47,658 nucleotides of DNA. Origin: Ancylobacter defluvii. GTDB taxonomy: Bacteria; Pseudomonadota; Alphaproteobacteria; Rhizobiales; Xanthobacteraceae. Below are positions 44,766-47,658 of the stretch, piece by piece (position 1 is the first letter of the stretch; each line of letters starts with the position of its first letter). Location: positions 1-47,658 of the forward strand of contig NZ_JAHBGD010000022.1 of the NCBI RefSeq assembly GCF_018390605.1, read 5' to 3'. The notes below the pieces were generated by a model, which was not told the DNA's origin, searched no databases, and saw nothing but the letters and a program-made list of their open reading frames with translations. The position numbers were made by a program, and so were the translations under genes.

Positions 44766-45173
44766 ATGGCGACAACACATGTCGACCTAAGGAGCATGCC
44801 GGGCACCCAGGCAGCGACCGGCTGGGCCGGCGGCCATACGGTGACGGTAGACCGGGCGGTGGGGGTGGCCGGAGGTGCGGGCCTCGGCTTCAATGGCGGA
44901 CAGCTGCTGGCACTCGCCATTGGCGGCTGTTTCTGCAACGATCTGCACTACACCGCCCATGCCATGGGTGTGATCCTCACCGAGGTGTCGGTGAGCGTCG
45001 AGGTGGATTTCATCGGCGACCCGCTCATGGCGACCGGGGCGCGACTCACCGCACAGGTGAGTGCGCTGCCGAGGGACGTCGATATCGAGGATTTGATCAA
45101 CCAGGCTTTTGCCGTCTCGACGGTCGGCAACTCCCTGCGCCGCGGCGTCCATGTGGAGCTGGCGGCCGCCTGA
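44766..45173 (+). CDS. OsmC-family protein
   Basis: A 135-residue OsmC/Ohr-fold protein, usually a thiol peroxidase. The core motif is GFNGGQLLALAIGGCFCNDL, where one cysteine matches the first redox cysteine of the family. The second family cysteine, normally later in the chain (VCPY in Ohr), is missing; instead a second Cys sits two residues away. This argues against a standard Ohr peroxidase. GGGAGG (44755-44760) sets the ATG at 44766; the longer frame upstream runs through repeated ribosome-site-like sequence. It follows the carbon regulator by 129 bases. Confidence 0.83.
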   Translation: MATTHVDLRSMPGTQAATGWAGGHTVTVDRAVGVAGGAGLGFNGGQLLALAIGGCFCNDLHYTAHAMGVILTEVSVSVEVDFIGDPLMATGARLTAQVSALPRDVDIEDLINQAFAVSTVGNSLRRGVHVELAAA

Positions 45174-45539
45174 AAATGGCCCCTCGCCTAGGACCGCCCG
45201 CCGCTGCCCTGCGGTGGCGGGCGGGAAGACGGACAGGCAGGAACAGACCCGGCCGCCACGGCGGACCGGGCCCGGCACCCGCCGCTACAGCCTTGGGAGG
45301 CCGCATGGGGCCGGCAGGGCGACGCCGAACAGCAGGTGCGGCGCTGCCAGACTGGTCTGGCCGGCGGGAGCGCCTATCCCCACTCCGCTCACGCCACCGG
45401 GAAGCCCGCCTGCCGGCGGCGGTCCGCCGCACGCCGGGGCCATGAGGCCGCGCAGGCGCCACACTCGCGTCGGCACGGAGCATTGAGCGGTCTGGAGGTA
45501 CCTATCAGGCGCGAAAGGAGCTTCGGAAGGATTTCTCAG
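45174..45539. other. gene-free stretch after the OsmC-like gene
   Basis: No supported gene in 366 bases. It opens with a strong hairpin (45194-45224) and is otherwise very G+C-rich, with open frames that look random. Confidence 0.5.
45194..45224 (+). terminator. hairpin downstream of the OsmC-like gene
   Basis: ccgcccgcc (45194-45202) pairs exactly with 45216-45224 across 13 bases, about 20 bases after the stop. The stem is strong but lacks a T-run. Confidence 0.45.
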
Positions 45540-45803
45540 ATGACGAGGACACGTCCCGGCCTTGTCTTGGGCGCGGCGCCGGCCGCCGCATTGTCGGTGC
45601 AGACGACGCCAAGACCTGCACATAATGATACCGGCACGATGATCGCCGCCGACATAGCCGGGTTGGGCCGGGTGCCGTCCTTGCCGGCAGCGCCGACCGC
45701 GATCGGCACGCTTACAGGCCGCCGTCGGTTCTGGCCTATGCTCCGCCGCCGGCCCTTCTCGCCGACCGGCGGGGTGATCTGCGACCCGGCGCAGCAGCAA
45801 TAA
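45540..45803 (+). CDS. possible small exported protein, unknown and perhaps decayed
   Basis: An 87-residue frame opening MTRTRPGLVLGAAPAAALSV, which resembles a signal peptide interrupted by a proline. A GGAAGGA motif lies at a reasonable distance before the ATG. The remainder is not recognisable. An alternative frame near 45715-45811 reads a proline/tyrosine-rich segment ending close to the same place, as if a frame had been lost. Given the broken gene next door, this too may be a relic. Confidence 0.3.
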   Translation: MTRTRPGLVLGAAPAAALSVQTTPRPAHNDTGTMIAADIAGLGRVPSLPAAPTAIGTLTGRRRFWPMLRRRPFSPTGGVICDPAQQQ

Positions 45804-45853
45804 CGGCGTGATCGCCTGATCCTGGACCTCGCGCGTCTATGGATCGAGGTGAC

Positions 45854-46350
45854 ATGATGGCCGCACGCACCGCTTTCCTGGCCGCCACTTTCCCGACCGC
45901 CGTGCCCGGCCTTTCCCTGTTGTCGGCCGCCACCCCGGCCTTCGCCCAGTCCAATCCACGCACCCGCGGCGGCCCCACCGGCGATAGTGACCGCCTCGAC
46001 GACGCATGGGACGACCGGCGCGAGACCGAGGGCAGCCTGTTCACCGCCTCGCACGTCGTCGAGCTGACCAGCCTCGCCGACCAGACGGCGGTCTCCGCGC
46101 GTGCGATTCGCTGTCGCTGGACAGGGACGCCATCGGCAAGGCGCCGGACAAGCGGCCGTCCGAGCCGGGAAGACCCTCTCCGCCGCGCGGAATGACGAGC
46201 GCAGGGCGGCGATACGGAGCGCCTTCGATGCCCGCTAGGGGTTTTTCATCGCCGAGGGCCGCGCCGACAAGGCAGCGTCCTGCGACGGCACCGCCAAGCT
46301 CAAGGGCGCCTCGGAAAGCCTGCCGGTGTTCGTGAAAGAACCGGCGTCGG
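45854..46350 (+). pseudogene. broken gene for an exported protein (two frame changes and a stop)
   Basis: It begins with a good signal peptide (MMAARTAFLAATFPTAVPGLSLL, then ATPAFAQ) and continues as plausible protein to about 46100. The coherent reading then moves by one frame (DSLSLDRDAIGKAPDKR) and by another near 46168 (KTLSAARNDERRAAIRSAFDAR). It meets an in-frame TAG at 46236-46238 and goes on (GFFIAEGRADKAASCDGTAKL) to about 46350. The two changes fit two single-base losses. The family is not recognised, and the 3' limit is approximate. Sequencing error would give the same picture for the frame changes. Confidence 0.5.
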
Positions 46351-46554
46351 ACGCGGCGGATGCTTTTTCTTCCGCGCGTCCGAACGCAATTCCCCCGGAC
46401 GCCAGCCGGCGGCAGCCTGCGGATCGTCAGCCGGCCGACGATCCGGCATGTGGCGGGCTTGAAAACATATGCAGGCCGGTTGCGGAAAGCAGGCCGGCGC
46501 GGCCCCGCCGGCAGGACGCGGCCGCCTCGGCGCAGCCGCCGCGCGGCAACGGCT

Positions 46555-47436
46555 TCAGCGCGTCGGGACCGGCTTCTCGCCGCGATAATCGTAGAAGCCG
46601 CGCTGGGTCTTGCGGCCGAGCCAGCCGGCCTCGACATATTTCACCAGCAACGGGCAGGGCCGATACTTCGAATCGGCGAGGCCCTCATGCAGCACCTGCA
46701 TGATCGACAGGCAGGTATCGAGGCCGATGAAATCGGCCAGCTGCAGCGGCCCCATCGGATGGTTGGCGCCAAGCCGCATCGCGGTATCGATGGCATCGAC
46801 CGAACCCACGCCCTCATAGAGGGTGTAGATCGCCTCGTTGATCATCGGCAGCAGGATGCGGTTGACCATGAAGGCCGGGAAATCCTCCGACACCGCATAG
46901 GTCTTGTTCAGCCGGGTGACGAAGCCCTTCGACAACTCGAAGGTCTCGTCCTCGGTGGCGATGCCGCGCACCAGCTCGACGAGCTGCATGATCGGCACCG
47001 GGTTCATGAAGTGGATGCCGATGAAGCGCTCCGGCCGGTCGGTGGTGGCGGCCAGCCTTGTGATCGAGATCGACGAGGTGTTGGTGGCGAGGATCGCCTC
47101 CGGCTTCAGATAGGGGCAGACCGTGGCGAAGATCTTGCGCTTGATCTCCTCCTTCTCCACCGCCGCCTCGATGACGAGATCGGCATCGGCGAGGTCGCCG
47201 ACATTGTCGGAGCCGCCGATGCGGCCGAGCGCCGCCTGCTTCTCGGCGTCGGAGTAGAGGCCCTTCGACACCTGCCGGGTCATGTTGCCGTTGATGGTGG
47301 CGAGACTCGACTTGATGCGGTCGGCTTCCAGATCGTTGATGATGACCTCATAGCCGGCGAGCGCGCACACATGCGCGATGCCGTTACCCATCTGTCCGGC
47401 ACCGATGATGCCGATGCGCTTGATCTCGAAACCCAT
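46555..47436 (-). CDS. 3-hydroxyacyl-CoA (3-hydroxybutyryl-CoA) dehydrogenase
   Basis: A 293-residue NAD-dependent dehydrogenase of the Hbd/PaaH type, oxidising (S)-3-hydroxybutyryl-CoA to acetoacetyl-CoA. The Rossmann motif is GIIGAGQMGNGIAHVCA, the catalytic histidine is in IGIHFMNPVP, and the catalytic glutamate is in DLVIEAAVEKEE with the C-terminal helices VNRILLPMINEAI and MGPLQLADFIGLD. The ATG at 47436 was chosen over a GTG one codon upstream. It lies 73 bases after etfA in the same direction, the common etfB-etfA-hbd order, which links beta-oxidation and ketone-body metabolism to electron transfer flavoprotein. Confidence 0.93.
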   Translation of the reverse strand: MGFEIKRIGIIGAGQMGNGIAHVCALAGYEVIINDLEADRIKSSLATINGNMTRQVSKGLYSDAEKQAALGRIGGSDNVGDLADADLVIEAAVEKEEIKRKIFATVCPYLKPEAILATNTSSISITRLAATTDRPERFIGIHFMNPVPIMQLVELVRGIATEDETFELSKGFVTRLNKTYAVSEDFPAFMVNRILLPMINEAIYTLYEGVGSVDAIDTAMRLGANHPMGPLQLADFIGLDTCLSIMQVLHEGLADSKYRPCPLLVKYVEAGWLGRKTQRGFYDYRGEKPVPTR

Positions 47437-47471
47437 CACCCTAGCCCGTTGCCGCCGTCAGCCCATGTGGG

Positions 47472-47494
47472 GCGGGATACCCACTATATCCCGC
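47472..47494 (-). terminator. hairpin between etfA and the hydroxyacyl-CoA dehydrogenase gene
   Basis: gcgggata (47472-47479) pairs exactly with tatcccgc (47487-47494) across seven bases in the 73-base gap. It may lower read-through from etfA or protect its message. Confidence 0.4.
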
Positions 47495-47509
47495 TCCCGG
47501 CCTTTTGCC

Positions 47510-47658
47510 TCAGCTGTTTGACTTTACCTTGGCAATTTCCGCCGTGAGTTCCGGGACGATCTGGAACAGGTCGCCGACGAGCCCATAGTCGGCAACCTGG
47601 AAGATCGGTGCCTCCTCGTCCTTGTTGATGGCGACGATGACCTTACTGTCCTTCATGC
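47510..47658 (-). CDS. etfA: electron transfer flavoprotein alpha subunit, C-terminal end (cut by window edge)
   Basis: The last 48 residues of the protein are visible: [37 protein letters not shown] and a short lysine/serine tail. This is the FAD-binding C-terminus of EtfA, where the IVAINKDxxAPIFxxADYGxVGD pattern is nearly invariant. EtfAB passes electrons from acyl-CoA dehydrogenases to ETF:ubiquinone oxidoreductase. The rest, and probably etfB, lie beyond the right edge. Confidence 0.95.
   Translation of the reverse strand, partial: MKDSKVIVAINKDEEAPIFQVADYGLVGDLFQIVPELTAEIAKVKSNS

Overview
The window is a high-G+C chromosomal segment with gene content typical of an alphaproteobacterium, probably Hyphomicrobiales and possibly Xanthobacteraceae. 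The placement is an inference from the divergent argH-tlpA pair, the RamB/ScfR-type regulator beside isocitrate lyase, the AbrB-duplication permease and the many small ABC catabolic operons. No tRNA, rRNA, CRISPR array, insertion sequence or phage gene was seen. Both ends cut a gene: an ABC ATPase on the left and etfA on the right.

Layout. (1) 1-7618 is a catabolic regulon: a PotA/PotD-like ABC transporter, an IclR-family regulator, a D-2-hydroxyacid dehydrogenase, an aldehyde dehydrogenase, a class III aminotransferase and an AbrB-type membrane protein. Two 15-bp palindromes of one design sit in its two divergent promoter regions. (2) 8012-8808 holds a small membrane protein, a stretch without genes and two strong hairpins. 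(3) 8821-13727 is one minus-strand operon of a CaiB-type CoA transferase, an HMG-CoA lyase homologue and a complete SsuABC-like importer. It looks like an uptake, activation and cleavage route for a branched 3-hydroxy dicarboxylate. (4) 14058-20112 is a tripartite RND efflux operon with a palindrome at its promoter. (5) 20244-25033 carries an amidase, an L-glyceraldehyde-3-phosphate reductase and a copper amine oxidase.

(6) 25076-32839 is an envelope block. A GtrA-like flippase, a multi-membrane glycosyltransferase and a polyprenyl-phosphate glycosyltransferase diverge from a YdjC/ChbG-type deacetylase. An M23 peptidase and the ftsE-ftsX-ydcF operon follow. The first four together resemble the Francisella NaxD/FlmF2/FlmK and Bordetella Lgm sets that put a deacetylated hexosamine on lipid A. 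(7) 33015-36492 contains hpt, then a MerR-family regulator divergent from a Zn/Cd/Pb P-type ATPase. Their shared promoter has the 19-bp spacer typical of MerR control, and the ATPase leader carries a perfect 30-bp tandem duplication. (8) 36654-40957 holds argH, tlpA, an exported hydrolase and an EamA transporter. (9) 41315-44636 holds aceA, a small upstream gene and the divergent RamB-like regulator, with repeated TGTAAAG motifs. (10) 44766-47658 holds an OsmC-like protein, a decayed region with a probable pseudogene, a 3-hydroxyacyl-CoA dehydrogenase and the end of etfA.

The metabolic genes (transporters, CoA transferase/lyase, 3-hydroxybutyryl-CoA dehydrogenase, ETF, isocitrate lyase) suit an organism living on amines and on organic acids that pass through acetyl-CoA. 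The remainder concerns the envelope and stress resistance.
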